Shown in pieces: positions 17,192-26,622 of a DNA stretch of 64,000 nt. Made by a program: the position numbers and the translations under genes. The stretch is from Streptomyces spinosisporus. GTDB taxonomy: Bacteria; Actinomycetota; Actinomycetes; Streptomycetales; Streptomycetaceae. The notes beneath the pieces are model-generated. The model ran no database searches. It worked only from the letters and a program-made list of their open reading frames with translations, and was not told the origin of the DNA. Each line of letters opens with the position of its first letter. Within the stretch, counting starts at the first letter, position 1. The stretch lies in assembly GCF_022698145.1 (NCBI RefSeq), contig NZ_JALDAX010000009.1, positions 1 to 64,000 of the forward strand, read 5' to 3'.

Positions 17192-18280
17192 GTGACCCCA
17201 ACTCAGACCGAGGTGGCGCAGCGGCGCGGCACTCCCGAGGAGTCGGACGGGACTCCGGTCATATCCGTGCGCGGGCTGTGGAAGGTGTTCGGACCGAAGG
17301 CCGACCGGGTGCCGGACTCCGAGGAACTGTGCGGCCTGACCCGCCGCGAACTCATGGACCGCACGGGCTGCACCGCCGCCGTGCGCGACATCGACTTCGA
17401 CGTGGCGCCCGGCGAGGTCTTCGTCGTCATGGGCCTGTCCGGCTCGGGCAAGTCCACGCTGGTGCGCTGTCTGACCCGGCTGATCGAACCCACCGCCGGC
17501 GAGATCGTCTTCGAGGGCCAGGACATCCGCCAGGCCGACGACAGGCGGCTGCGCGACCTGCGCCGCAGCAAGTTCTCCATGGTCTTCCAGCACTTCGGGC
17601 TGCTGCCCCACCGCCGGGTCGTCGACAACGTCGGCTTCGGCCTGGAGATCCGCGGCATGGGCCGCGCCGAACGCACCCGACGAGCCCTGGAAGTCGTGGA
17701 GTTGGTCGGGCTGTCCGGCTACGAGAACTCCTACCCCGACCAGCTCTCCGGCGGTATGCAGCAGCGCGTGGGCCTCGCCCGCGCCCTGGCCGGCGACCCG
17801 GACGTGCTCTTCTTCGACGAGCCGTTCTCCGCCCTGGACCCGCTGATCCGCCGCGACATGCAGAACGAGGTCATCCGGCTGCACCACGAGGTCGGCAAGA
17901 CCATGGTGTTCATCACCCACGACCTCTCCGAGGCGCTCAAGCTGGGCGACCGCATCCTGATCATGCGCGACGGCAGGATGGTCCAGTGCGGCACCGGCGA
18001 CGAACTGGTGGGCGCCCCGGCCGACGACTACGTCCGCGAGTTCGTCAAGGACGTGCCGCGCGGCGAAGTCCTCACCCTGCGCTGGATCATGCGCGCGCCG
18101 GAGGACGAAGACGCCCTGGACGGACCGGAGTTGGGCCCCGACGTGGTCGTACGGGAGGCCACCCGGACCGTGCTCGCGGCCCACAGGCCGGTCAAGGTCG
18201 TCGAGAACGGCAAGCTGCTCGGCATCGTCGGCGACGAGGAGATCCTCTCCGTGGTGGCCGGGCAGGAAGGCGGCGCGTGA
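17192..18280 (+). CDS. proV: Glycine betaine/proline ABC transporter ATPase
   Basis: This 362-aa ATPase has the ProV-type N-terminal extension (PDSEELCGLTRRELMDRTGC), Walker A (GLSGSGKST), signature LSGGMQQRVGLARAL, Walker B (VLFFDEPF) and the switch His (ITHD). The C-terminal part (about 275-362) corresponds to the CBS-type regulatory region but is shorter than in E. coli ProV. GTG 17192 has AAAGAGG 6 nt upstream. It overlaps the permease start by one base (TGATG). Confidence 0.92.
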   Translation: MTPTQTEVAQRRGTPEESDGTPVISVRGLWKVFGPKADRVPDSEELCGLTRRELMDRTGCTAAVRDIDFDVAPGEVFVVMGLSGSGKSTLVRCLTRLIEPTAGEIVFEGQDIRQADDRRLRDLRRSKFSMVFQHFGLLPHRRVVDNVGFGLEIRGMGRAERTRRALEVVELVGLSGYENSYPDQLSGGMQQRVGLARALAGDPDVLFFDEPFSALDPLIRRDMQNEVIRLHHEVGKTMVFITHDLSEALKLGDRILIMRDGRMVQCGTGDELVGAPADDYVREFVKDVPRGEVLTLRWIMRAPEDEDALDGPELGPDVVVREATRTVLAAHRPVKVVENGKLLGIVGDEEILSVVAGQEGGA

Positions 18281-20280
18281 TGACCGTCGCCATCGAGAAA
18301 CCCGACACGGCGGGACCGGTCGAACCCGAGGCGCCCGCCAGGAAGGCGCTCAAGGCCAACCGGACCACGGTGGTCGCGGGCATCCTGGTCGCCTGGCTGG
18401 TGCTGTTCTTCGTGCTGCGCGGCAGGCAGACCCTCACGCTCGCCACCGCCGATCTCACCGATCTGCACCGGTGGTTCAACGACGTCAACGACTCCGTCGG
18501 CGCCAACCGCAACTCCAACCCGCTCTTCCTGTACTTCTTCAACGAGATCCGGCTGGTCATCGACAACCTGGTCACCTTCGACCAGCATCTGATCTCCCAG
18601 CCCCCGGCCGGCCGGCCCGTCCCGGTGATCGGCTGGCTCGGCGTGGTCGGCATCGCGGGCTATGTCTCCTGGGCCGTGGGCAACTGGCGCGTGGCGCTGC
18701 TCGCCGTGGCCGGCTTCACCTTCTTCGGGCTGCAGGGACTGTGGCAGGAGTCCATGGACACCCTGGCCCTGACGGTCTCCGCGGTGTTCGTGGCGCTGCT
18801 GTTCGCCATCCCGCTGGGCATCTGGGCGGGACTGTCCGACCGGTTCAACCGGATCGTGACGCCGTTGCTGGACTTCATGCAGACGATGCCGACCTTCGTC
18901 TATCTCGCCCCGCTGACCCTGGTCTTCCTGATCGGACCGGCCTCCGCGACGATCGCCACCGTCATCTACGCGGCCCCGCCGGCGATCCGCATCACCGCGC
19001 ACGCCATCCGCTCCGTACCCGAGACCACGGCGGAGGCGGCCCACTCGCTGGGCGCGACCCGGCGGCAGTCGCTGCAGAAGGTGCTGCTGCCGATGTCCAA
19101 GCGGACCGTGGTGATGGGCGTCAACCAGTCCATCATGGCCGCCCTGGCCATGGTCACCATCGCCGCCCTGATCGACGCGCCCGGCCTCGGCAAGACCGTC
19201 GTGCAGGCACTGCAGTCCCTCGACGTCGGCACCGCCTTCAACGCGGGCCTCGCCATCGTCGTCATGGCGATCGTGCTGGACCGGGTGACCACGGCCGCCA
19301 GCACCCGCGAGGAGAACGCCCGCCGCTCCAAGAACCGCTTCCTGAAGTGGCGCACCCCGCTGCTCGGCGCCGGCGCCGTCGTCACCGCCGTACTGATCTA
19401 TCTGTCGCACACCTATGTGTGGGCGGCCGACTTCCCCGGCGACGGTACCGTCGGCAGCCACATCGCCAGTGCCGCAGACAGCGTCACCGACTGGGCGCAG
19501 GACAACCTCTCGGGCCTGACCAACGCGATCCGCGACGTGATCACCAACGTGCTGCTCAACCCGTTCCAGTCCCTGCTGACCGACTCGCCCTGGTGGCTGG
19601 TCGGCATGGTGCTGGTCGCGCTCGCCGTGGTGCTCGGCGGCTGGAAGGCCGGCATCACCACCGCGGTGTGCGTGGGGCTGCTGGTCGGCACCGGCGTGTG
19701 GTCGGACGCCATGACCACCACCGCCTCCACGCTGGTGGCGACGGTCCTGGTGATGGTCCTCGGCATCGTCTTCGGGGTGTGGATGGGACGCAGCATGCTG
19801 GTGGACCGGCTGGTGCGGCCCACCCTCGACGCGGCACAGGTCATGCCGCCGTTCGTCTATCTGGTGCCGTTCCTGGCACTGTTCGGCGCGACCCGCTTCA
19901 CGGCCATCGTCGCCGCCGTCGTCTACGCGGCACCCGTCGCCATAAAGATCATCGCGGACGGTGTGCGCGCGGTGCCGGAGACCACCGTGGAGGCGGCCAC
20001 CTCCGCCGGGTGCAGCACCCGGCAGATCATCACCAAGGTCCAGCTGCCGATGGCACGCAGCGCCCTGACCCTCGCGACCAACCAGGGCCTGATCTACGTG
20101 CTGTCGATGGTTGTTGTGGGCGGCCTGGTGGGCGCGGGCGCCCTCGGCTACGACGTCGTGGCCGGCTTCTCGCAGGGAGAGCTGTACGGCAAGGGGCTGG
20201 CGGCGGGGCTCGCGATCGTACTGCTCGGAGTCATGTTCGACCGGATCACTCAGGCTGCGGCGCGACGCACCGGTGCTTAA
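18280..20280 (+). CDS. proW: Fused tandem permease of the betaine ABC transporter
   Basis: This 666-aa membrane protein contains two complete permease domains. Each has an EAA loop: EAAHSLGATRRQSLQKVLLP in the first half and EAATSAGCSTRQIITKVQLP in the second. Typical ProW has one domain and dimerises, so here the pair is on one chain. About a dozen hydrophobic segments are visible, with periplasm-type stretches at about 55-110 and 375-420. It is encoded between proV and proX with overlapping or near-touching ends, in an operon started by betB. Confidence 0.88.
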   Translation: MTVAIEKPDTAGPVEPEAPARKALKANRTTVVAGILVAWLVLFFVLRGRQTLTLATADLTDLHRWFNDVNDSVGANRNSNPLFLYFFNEIRLVIDNLVTFDQHLISQPPAGRPVPVIGWLGVVGIAGYVSWAVGNWRVALLAVAGFTFFGLQGLWQESMDTLALTVSAVFVALLFAIPLGIWAGLSDRFNRIVTPLLDFMQTMPTFVYLAPLTLVFLIGPASATIATVIYAAPPAIRITAHAIRSVPETTAEAAHSLGATRRQSLQKVLLPMSKRTVVMGVNQSIMAALAMVTIAALIDAPGLGKTVVQALQSLDVGTAFNAGLAIVVMAIVLDRVTTAASTREENARRSKNRFLKWRTPLLGAGAVVTAVLIYLSHTYVWAADFPGDGTVGSHIASAADSVTDWAQDNLSGLTNAIRDVITNVLLNPFQSLLTDSPWWLVGMVLVALAVVLGGWKAGITTAVCVGLLVGTGVWSDAMTTTASTLVATVLVMVLGIVFGVWMGRSMLVDRLVRPTLDAAQVMPPFVYLVPFLALFGATRFTAIVAAVVYAAPVAIKIIADGVRAVPETTVEAATSAGCSTRQIITKVQLPMARSALTLATNQGLIYVLSMVVVGGLVGAGALGYDVVAGFSQGELYGKGLAAGLAIVLLGVMFDRITQAAARRTGA

Positions 20281-20293
20281 GGAGCAGGACACC

Positions 20294-21256
20294 ATGGCAA
20301 GAAAGTGGCGAGCCGGCGCGGCCGGCCTGGCCGTCCTCGGCCTCACCCTCACCGCGTGCGGAGGCGCGAAGGTCGGCGACGATTCCGCGGACTCGGGCGG
20401 CAGCTCGGGCAAGTGCGGCACCTTCAACCTGGCCGTCAACCCGTGGGTGGGCTACGAGGCGGACGCGGCGGTCGTCGCGTACGTCGCCGAGCACGACCTG
20501 GGCTGCACGGTCAACAAGAAGGACCTCAAGGAGGAGATCGCCTGGCAGGGCTTCGGGACCGGCGAGATCGACGCCGTCCTGGAGAACTGGGGCCACGACG
20601 ACCTGAAGAAGAAGTACATCACCGACCAGAAGACCGCCGTCGAGGCCGGCTCCACCGGCAACAAGGGCGTCATCGGCTGGTATGTGCCGCCGTGGCTGGC
20701 CAAGGCGCACCCCGACATCCTCGACTACAAGAACCTCAACAAGTACGCGGACAGGTTCAAGACCTCGGAGTCCGGCGGCAAGGGCCAGCTCCTGGACGGC
20801 GACCCCTCCTACGTCACCAACGACGCCGCCCTGGTCAAGAATCTGAAGCTGAACTTCAAGGTGGTGTACGCGGGCAGCGAGACCGCGCTCATCCAGGCCT
20901 ACCGCAAGGCCGAGAAGAACAAGGAATGGGTGCTCGGCTACTTCTACGAGCCGCAGTGGTTCATGTCCGAAGTGCCGCTGAAGAAGGTCGCCCTGCCCCC
21001 CTACAAGAAGGGCTGCGACGCGGACGCGGCCAAGATCGCCTGTGACTATCCCGTCTACGACCTCGACAAGATCGTCAGCGCCAAGTTCGCCAAGTCGGGC
21101 AGCCCCGCCTACGACCTGGTGAAGAAGTTCCACTGGACCAACGACGACCAGAACACGGTGGCCAAGTACATCGCGGTGGAGAAAATGACGCCGGAGGCGG
21201 CGGCCAAGAAGTGGGTCGAGGCCAACAAGGACAAGGTGGACGCCTGGACCAAGTGA
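20294..21256 (+). CDS. proX: Glycine betaine-binding lipoprotein
   Basis: This 320-aa protein has a lipoprotein signal peptide (ARKWRAGAAGLAVLGLTLTACGG, lipobox LTAC), a Gly/Ser linker, and an OpuAC/ProX solute-binding domain (FNLAVNPWVGYEADAAVVAYV to the C-terminus). The Trp residues in NPWVG, ENWGH and GWYVPPWLA would form the aromatic cage for quaternary ammonium substrates. ATG 20294 follows an RBS (AAGGAG) 14 bp after the permease stop. Confidence 0.9.
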   Translation: MARKWRAGAAGLAVLGLTLTACGGAKVGDDSADSGGSSGKCGTFNLAVNPWVGYEADAAVVAYVAEHDLGCTVNKKDLKEEIAWQGFGTGEIDAVLENWGHDDLKKKYITDQKTAVEAGSTGNKGVIGWYVPPWLAKAHPDILDYKNLNKYADRFKTSESGGKGQLLDGDPSYVTNDAALVKNLKLNFKVVYAGSETALIQAYRKAEKNKEWVLGYFYEPQWFMSEVPLKKVALPPYKKGCDADAAKIACDYPVYDLDKIVSAKFAKSGSPAYDLVKKFHWTNDDQNTVAKYIAVEKMTPEAAAKKWVEANKDKVDAWTK

Positions 21257-21280
21257 GCCCTGTCTGACAGCAGTTGCCCC

Positions 21281-21326
21281 ATGCCCGGCGGGCGGTGTGC
21301 ACACCTGTGCACCGCCCGCCGGGCAT
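21281..21326. terminator. Terminator of the betB-proVWX operon
   Basis: A 17-bp perfect GC-rich stem (21281-21297 with 21310-21326) and a 12-nt loop lie 24 bp after proX and before the next promoter. Confidence 0.8.
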
Positions 21327-21374
21327 TGCCTCGTCCAGGGCCGTTCCGGGCCGTTTCCCGACGTCACGGACCTC

Positions 21375-21441
21375 TTGACACCCCTCCCCACGGCAGGCAC
21401 ATTGAGTTGCGCAACCCGAACTGCGTTGCGCACACAGCAAC
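21375..21441 (+). promoter_or_regulatory. Promoter and double operator of the dimethylglycine-sarcosine operon
   Basis: TTGACA (21375-21380) and CACATT (21398-21403) have 17-bp spacing. A gapless palindrome GTTGCGCAAC (21406-21415) lies at the expected start site, and a perfect GTTGC-N7-GCAAC follows at 21425-21441. This is the best-defined promoter of the proposed regulon and would drive the oxidase gene and possibly glyA-soxBDAG. Confidence 0.7.
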
Positions 21442-21470
21442 TGGCTGGTTTTGATTTCGGAGGTGCGGCG

Positions 21471-23909
21471 ATGGCGGGACCCCGAGTGGTGATCATCGGA
21501 GCGGGCGTCGTGGGAGCGGCCCTCGCGGACGAGGTCTCCGCGCGCGGCTGGACCGATGTGACCGTGGTCGACCAGGGCCCGCTGCCCGCCACGGGAGGCT
21601 CCAGCTCGCACGCACCGGGCCTGGTCTTCCAGACCAACTCCTCCAAGACCATGACCGAGCTGGCCCGCTACACCGTCGAGAAGTTCTGCTCCCTCGACGT
21701 CGACGGCAAGCCCTGCTTCCTCCAGGTCGGCGGCCTGGAGGTGGCGACCAGCCCCGAGCGCCTCGCCGAACTGCGGCGGCGCCACGGCTGGATCACCGCT
21801 TGGGGCATCGAGGCCAGGCTGCTGACCCCTGACGAGTGCGTCGAGCAGCACCCGCTGGTCGACCGCGACCGCGTCCTCGGCGGCCTCCACGTCCCCACCG
21901 ACGGCCTCGCCAAGGCGGTCCTCGCGGTCGAGGCGCAGATCCGCCGGGCCACCGAGCGCGGCGTACGCTTCCTCGCCCGCCACGAGGTCCTCGACATCCG
22001 CCAGGACGACGGCCGCGTCACCGGCGTCGTCACCGACCGGGGCGAGCTGGACGCCGACATCGTCGTGTGCTGCGCCGGCATCTGGGGCCCGAGGATCGCC
22101 CGCATGGCCGGGATGAACCTGCCGCTCACCCCGCTCGGCCACCAGCTCGCCTGGACCGGCCCCGTCCCGGCGCTCGCCGGCCAGAAGGAGGAGGCGGTCC
22201 GCCCGATCCTGCGCCACCAGGACGCCGACCTCTACTACCGCGACCGCTTCGACGGCCTCGGCATCGGCTACTACGGCCACCGCCCCATGCCCACCACCGC
22301 CGACGAGATCCTCTCCTTCGACGAGGCCGCCGAGATGCCCTCGGTCCTGAAGTTCACCGAGGAGGACTTCGAGCCCGCCTGGGCCGAGACCCGGTCCCTG
22401 CTGCCCGCCACGCGGGAGGCGAAGATCGAGGAAGGCATCAACGGCCTGTTCTCCTTCACCACCGACAACTTCCCGCTGCTCGGCGAGTCCCCGGACGTCA
22501 AGGGCTTCTGGGTCGCCGAGGCCGTCTGGGTCACCCACTCCGCAGGCGTCGGACGCGCCATGGCCGAATGGCTCGTCGACGGCCACTGCTCCTCGTTCGA
22601 CCTGCACGAGTGCGACGTCAACCGCTTCGAGCCGCACCAACTCTCCCCGGAGTACGTCCTGGCCCGCGACTGCCAGAACTTCGTCGAGGTCTACGACATC
22701 CTGCACCCGCTGCAGCCCTCCGGAGACCCGCGCCCGATCCGCACCAGCCCCTTCCACCCCCGCCAGCAGGAGCACGGCGCCTTCTTCCTGGAAGCGAACG
22801 GCTGGGAGCGCCCGCAGTGGTACGAGGCCAACGCGCATCTGGTGGAAGGCCGTTCGATCCCCAAGCCCAACGACTGGGCGGCGCGGTACTGGTCGCCCAT
22901 CGTCGGCGCCGAGGCACAGGTCACCCGCGAGACCGTCGCCATGTACGACATGACCGCCCTCAAACGCCTGGAGGTCACCGGCCCCGGAGCCGCCGCCTTC
23001 CTGGAGGGCTTGGTCACCGGCAAGGTCGCCAAGTCCGTCGGCTCGGTGACGTACACCCTGCTGCTCGACCGCGACGGCGGCATCCGCAGCGACATCACGG
23101 TCGCCCGCCTGGCCCGCGACCGCTTCCAGGTCGGCGCCAACGGCAACCTCGACCTGGACTGGTTCACCCGCCACCTCCCGGCCGACGGCACCGTCCAGGT
23201 CCGCGACATCACCCCCGGCACCTGCTGCATCGGCCTGTGGGGGCCGCTGGCCCGCAAGGTTCTGCAGCCGCTGACGGACGACGACTTCAGCAACGACGGC
23301 CTGAAGTACTTCCGCGGCAAGCAGGCCTACATCGGCAGCGTCCCGGTCACCGCGCTGCGCCTGTCCTACGTCGGCGAACTCGGCTGGGAGCTCTACACCA
23401 CCGCCGACCAGGGGCTGAAGCTCTGGGACACGCTGTGGGAGGCGGCGCGCCCGCTGGGCGGGATCATCGCCGGGCGGGGCGCTTTCAACAGCCTCCGCCT
23501 GGAGAAGGGGTACCGCTCCTTCGGCGCCGACATGACGTACGAGCACGATCCCTACGAGGCGGGGGTCGGCTTCGCCGTGAAGCTCGACAAGGGGGAGTTC
23601 GTCGGCAGGGCCGCCCTGGAGCGCCGCAAGGGCGAGGTGCGGCGGAAGCTGACCTGTCTCACCATCGATGACCCGCGGTCCGTCGTGATGGGAAAGGAGC
23701 CGGTGTACGACGGGGAGCGCGCCGTCGGTTACGTCACGAGCGCGGCGTACGGCTACACGATCGGCAAGGGGATCGCCTACGCGTGGCTGCCGGTGGGGCT
23801 TTCGGTGCCCGGGACCGCGCTGCACATCGGCTACTTCGATCAGCGGGTCGAGGCTGTCGTGGCCGAGGAGCCGCTGTTCGATCCGAGCATGTCGCGTCTT
23901 CGTGGGTGA
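21471..23909 (+). CDS. Dimethylglycine oxidase/dehydrogenase (FAD plus folate-binding domains)
   Basis: This 812-aa protein has an N-terminal FAD-dependent amine oxidase domain (VVIIGAGVVGAALADEVSARG, then GGSSSHAPGLVFQTN, whose His47 is the expected covalent flavin site; about 1-430). The C-terminal half is a GcvT-like folate-binding domain (VTRETVAMYDMTALKRLEV, LSYVGELGWELYTTADQG, RLEKGYRSFGADMTYEHDP). Size and order match Arthrobacter dimethylglycine oxidase, which makes sarcosine and loads the released carbon on tetrahydrofolate. ATG 21471 has GGAGG 7 nt upstream. It is followed by glyA after 122 bp holding a repeat. Confidence 0.9.
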   Translation: MAGPRVVIIGAGVVGAALADEVSARGWTDVTVVDQGPLPATGGSSSHAPGLVFQTNSSKTMTELARYTVEKFCSLDVDGKPCFLQVGGLEVATSPERLAELRRRHGWITAWGIEARLLTPDECVEQHPLVDRDRVLGGLHVPTDGLAKAVLAVEAQIRRATERGVRFLARHEVLDIRQDDGRVTGVVTDRGELDADIVVCCAGIWGPRIARMAGMNLPLTPLGHQLAWTGPVPALAGQKEEAVRPILRHQDADLYYRDRFDGLGIGYYGHRPMPTTADEILSFDEAAEMPSVLKFTEEDFEPAWAETRSLLPATREAKIEEGINGLFSFTTDNFPLLGESPDVKGFWVAEAVWVTHSAGVGRAMAEWLVDGHCSSFDLHECDVNRFEPHQLSPEYVLARDCQNFVEVYDILHPLQPSGDPRPIRTSPFHPRQQEHGAFFLEANGWERPQWYEANAHLVEGRSIPKPNDWAARYWSPIVGAEAQVTRETVAMYDMTALKRLEVTGPGAAAFLEGLVTGKVAKSVGSVTYTLLLDRDGGIRSDITVARLARDRFQVGANGNLDLDWFTRHLPADGTVQVRDITPGTCCIGLWGPLARKVLQPLTDDDFSNDGLKYFRGKQAYIGSVPVTALRLSYVGELGWELYTTADQGLKLWDTLWEAARPLGGIIAGRGAFNSLRLEKGYRSFGADMTYEHDPYEAGVGFAVKLDKGEFVGRAALERRKGEVRRKLTCLTIDDPRSVVMGKEPVYDGERAVGYVTSAAYGYTIGKGIAYAWLPVGLSVPGTALHIGYFDQRVEAVVAEEPLFDPSMSRLRG

Positions 23910-23935
23910 GTGGGGCGGAGAGGGTGCCTTGTTCT

Positions 23936-24000
23936 GTTGTCGGGCGGCTGCTGGTGCGTCGTGGTTTCTCGCGCAGTTCCCCGCGCCCCTGAAAGATCTG
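23936..24000. repeat. Streptomyces-type intergenic repeat, copy 2
   Basis: The core resembles GTCGTGGTTTCTCGCGCAGT followed by TCCCCGCGCCCC. It is related to the element at 2709-2818, sharing the GTCGTGGTT-CTCGCGC stretch and the CCCGCGCCCC end. It lies between the oxidase gene and glyA. Family membership is from memory of Streptomyces genomes. Confidence 0.6.
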
Positions 24001-24031
24001 CAGTTGCCGTAGAGAGGAATGTGGACGTCGT

Positions 24032-25381
24032 ATGGACGCGCTGAACACCCCGCTGGCCCAGCTGGACCCCGAGGTCCATGACGCCCTGCGCGCCGAACTG
24101 CACCGCCAGCAGTCCACCCTGGAGATGATCGCCTCCGAGAACTTCGCGCCCACCGCAGTGATGGAGGCGCAGGGCTCGGTCGCGACCAACAAGTACGCCG
24201 AGGGCTATCCCGGCCGCCGCTACTACGGCGGCTGCGAACACGTCGACGTCACCGAGCGGTTGGCGATCGAGCGGGTCAAGTCGCTGTTCGGGGCCGGGTT
24301 CGCCAACGTCCAGCCGCACTCCGGCGCCCAGGCCAACACGGCCGTCTTCTTCGCCCTGCTGCAGCCCGGCGACACCGTCCTCGGCCTCGACCTCGCGCAC
24401 GGCGGCCACCTGACCCACGGCATGCGCATCAACTACAGCGGCAAGATGCTCAACGTCGTGCCGTACCACGTCTCCGAGGCCGACAACCTGGTCGACATGG
24501 ACGAGGTGCAGCGCCTCTCCAAGGAGCACCGCCCCAAGATGATCATCGCGGGCTGGTCGGCGTACCCGAGGCAGCTGGACTTCGCCGCCTTCCGCCGTAT
24601 CGCCGACGAGGTCGGCGCGCTGCTCATGGTCGACATGGCACACTTCGCGGGCCTGGTCGCGGCCGGACTGCACCCCAACCCGGTGCCGCACGCCCATGTC
24701 ACCACCACGACCACGCACAAGACCCTGGGCGGCCCCCGCGGCGGCGTCATCCTCACCAACGAGGCCGACCTCGCCAAGAAGATCAACTCGGCGGTGTTCC
24801 CCGGCATGCAGGGCGGCCCGCTGGAGCACGTCATCGCCGCGAAGGCGGTCTCCTTCAAGGTCGCCGCGTCACCGGAGTTCGCCGAACGCCAGGCCCGCAC
24901 CCTGGCCGGCGCCCGCATCCTCGCCGACCGCCTCACCCGGGCCGACGCGGCGGCCGCGGGAGTGAAGGTCCTCACCGGCGGCACGGACGTCCACCTGGTC
25001 CTCGTCGACCTGCGCGACTCGCAACTCGACGGCCGCCAGGCGGAGGACCTCCTCCACGACATCGGCATCACCGTCAACCGCAACGCCGTGCCCTTCGACC
25101 CGCGCCCGCCCATGGTCACCTCGGGCCTGCGCATCGGCACCCCGGCGCTGGCCACCCGCGGCTTCACCGAGGAGGACTTCGCCGAGGTCGCCGACGTGAT
25201 CGCGCTCGCCCTCCGACCCGCCCCCGACACCGGGGCGTTGCGCGCCCGCACCCGGGCCCTGGCCGCCCGGCACCCGCTCTACCCGCACCTGTCAGAGGCA
25301 GCAGACCTGTCACAGACCGCAAACCCGTCACAGACACCACACCTGGCACAGGCAGCAACAGAAGCCGGAGACACCCCATGA
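24032..25381 (+). CDS. glyA: Serine hydroxymethyltransferase
   Basis: This 449-aa PLP enzyme has EMIASENF, KYAEGYPGRRYYGGCE and the PLP lysine in TTTTTHKTLGGPRGG (Lys230). It combines glycine with 5,10-methylene-tetrahydrofolate to give serine, consuming both the end product and the one-carbon product of the upstream oxidases. The last 28 or so residues (from about LSEAADLSQTANPSQTPHL) form a low-complexity tail encoded by lower-GC DNA and are not part of the family fold. The stop overlaps soxB (ATGA). Probably a catabolic paralogue, with a housekeeping copy elsewhere. Confidence 0.92.
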   Translation: MDALNTPLAQLDPEVHDALRAELHRQQSTLEMIASENFAPTAVMEAQGSVATNKYAEGYPGRRYYGGCEHVDVTERLAIERVKSLFGAGFANVQPHSGAQANTAVFFALLQPGDTVLGLDLAHGGHLTHGMRINYSGKMLNVVPYHVSEADNLVDMDEVQRLSKEHRPKMIIAGWSAYPRQLDFAAFRRIADEVGALLMVDMAHFAGLVAAGLHPNPVPHAHVTTTTTHKTLGGPRGGVILTNEADLAKKINSAVFPGMQGGPLEHVIAAKAVSFKVAASPEFAERQARTLAGARILADRLTRADAAAAGVKVLTGGTDVHLVLVDLRDSQLDGRQAEDLLHDIGITVNRNAVPFDPRPPMVTSGLRIGTPALATRGFTEEDFAEVADVIALALRPAPDTGALRARTRALAARHPLYPHLSEAADLSQTANPSQTPHLAQAATEAGDTP

Positions 25382-26610
25382 GCCCCCGCACCCCCGGCGC
25401 CGAGCTCCCCGAACACCCCGACTTCCTGTGGCGCACACCCGAGCCGAAGCGCTCGTACGACGTCGTCATCGTCGGGGGCGGCGGACACGGCCTCGCCACC
25501 GCCCACTACCTCGCCAGGAACCACGGCATCACCAACGTCGCCGTACTGGAGAAGGGCTGGCTCGCGGGCGGCAACATGGCCCGCAACACCACGATCATCC
25601 GCTCCAACTACCTCTGGGACGAGAGCGCCGGCATCTACGAACACGCCCTCAAACTCTGGGAGGGCCTGGCCGACGAGCTCGACTACCCGATCCTCTTCTC
25701 CCAGCGCGGCGTGCTGAACCTCGCCCACAGCCTCCAGGACGTCCGCGACAGCGTGCGCCGCGTCGAGGCCAACCGGCTCAACGGCGTCGACGCGGAGTAC
25801 CTGGACGCCGAGCAGGTCAAGGAAGTCTGCCCGATCGTCAACACCAGCCAGGACGTGCGCTATCCGGTCCTCGGCGCCACCTACCAGCCGCGCGCGGGCA
25901 TCGCCAAGCACGACCACGTCGCCTGGGGCCTCGCCCGCTCCGCCGACGCCGCCGGCATCGACATCATCCAGAACTGCGAGGTCACCGGCCTGGACGTGGT
26001 CGGCAACCGCGTGGTCGGCGTCCGCACCACCCTGGGCCCCATCGCGGCGGGCAAGGTGGCCCTGTGCTCGGCGGGCCACACCTCGGTCCTCGCCGCCATG
26101 GCGGGCATCGAACTCCCCCTGCAGAGCCACCCGTTGCAGGCCCTGGTCTCCGAACTCCTGGAGCCGGTCCACCCGACGGTCGTCATGTCCAACGCCGTGC
26201 ACGTCTACGTCAGCCAGGCCCACAAGGGCGAGCTGGTGATGGGCGCGGGCATCGACGCCTACAACTCCTACACCCAGCGCGGCGCCTTCCACATCATCGA
26301 GGACCAGATGTCCGCGGCCCTCGAACTCTTCCCGGTCTTCGCCCGCGCCCACGTCCTGCGCACCTGGGGCGGCATCGTCGACGTCAGCCCCGACGCCTCA
26401 CCCATCGTCGGCCTCAGCCCCGTCGACAACCTCTACCTCAACTGCGGCTGGGGCACGGGCGGCTTCAAGGTCACCCCCGGCGTCGGCTGGGTCTACGCCC
26501 ACACCATCGCCCACGACGCCCCCCACCCCCTCAACGCCCCCTTCTCGCTCGACCGTTTCACCACCGGCGCGCTCGTCGACGAACACGGCGCCGCCGCGGT
26601 GGCCCACTAG
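25378..26610 (+). CDS. soxB: Sarcosine oxidase beta subunit
   Basis: This 410-aa flavoprotein has YDVVIVGGGGHGLATAHYLAR (FAD site), LEKGWLAGGNMARNTTIIRSN, GIAKHDHVAWGLAR (a candidate covalent FMN histidine region) and a C-terminal NLYLNCGWGTGGFKVTPG. This is the catalytic subunit of heterotetrameric sarcosine oxidase, oxidising sarcosine to glycine. Its start overlaps the glyA stop by 4 bp, and soxDA follows after 12 bp. Confidence 0.93.
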   Translation: MSPRTPGAELPEHPDFLWRTPEPKRSYDVVIVGGGGHGLATAHYLARNHGITNVAVLEKGWLAGGNMARNTTIIRSNYLWDESAGIYEHALKLWEGLADELDYPILFSQRGVLNLAHSLQDVRDSVRRVEANRLNGVDAEYLDAEQVKEVCPIVNTSQDVRYPVLGATYQPRAGIAKHDHVAWGLARSADAAGIDIIQNCEVTGLDVVGNRVVGVRTTLGPIAAGKVALCSAGHTSVLAAMAGIELPLQSHPLQALVSELLEPVHPTVVMSNAVHVYVSQAHKGELVMGAGIDAYNSYTQRGAFHIIEDQMSAALELFPVFARAHVLRTWGGIVDVSPDASPIVGLSPVDNLYLNCGWGTGGFKVTPGVGWVYAHTIAHDAPHPLNAPFSLDRFTTGALVDEHGAAAVAH

Positions 26611-26622
26611 GGAGCCCAACCC

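Noticed and set aside
18028..20439. An 803-aa minus-strand frame rich in His, Gly and Asp opposite proW
   Set aside because: The composition (HHDRH-like runs) is the typical antisense reading of membrane-protein codons in high-GC DNA; it has no ribosome site or motif.
21075..23825. A 916-aa minus-strand frame opposite the dimethylglycine oxidase gene
   Set aside because: It is a shadow of the oxidase codons and crosses the proX terminator and the operator region.
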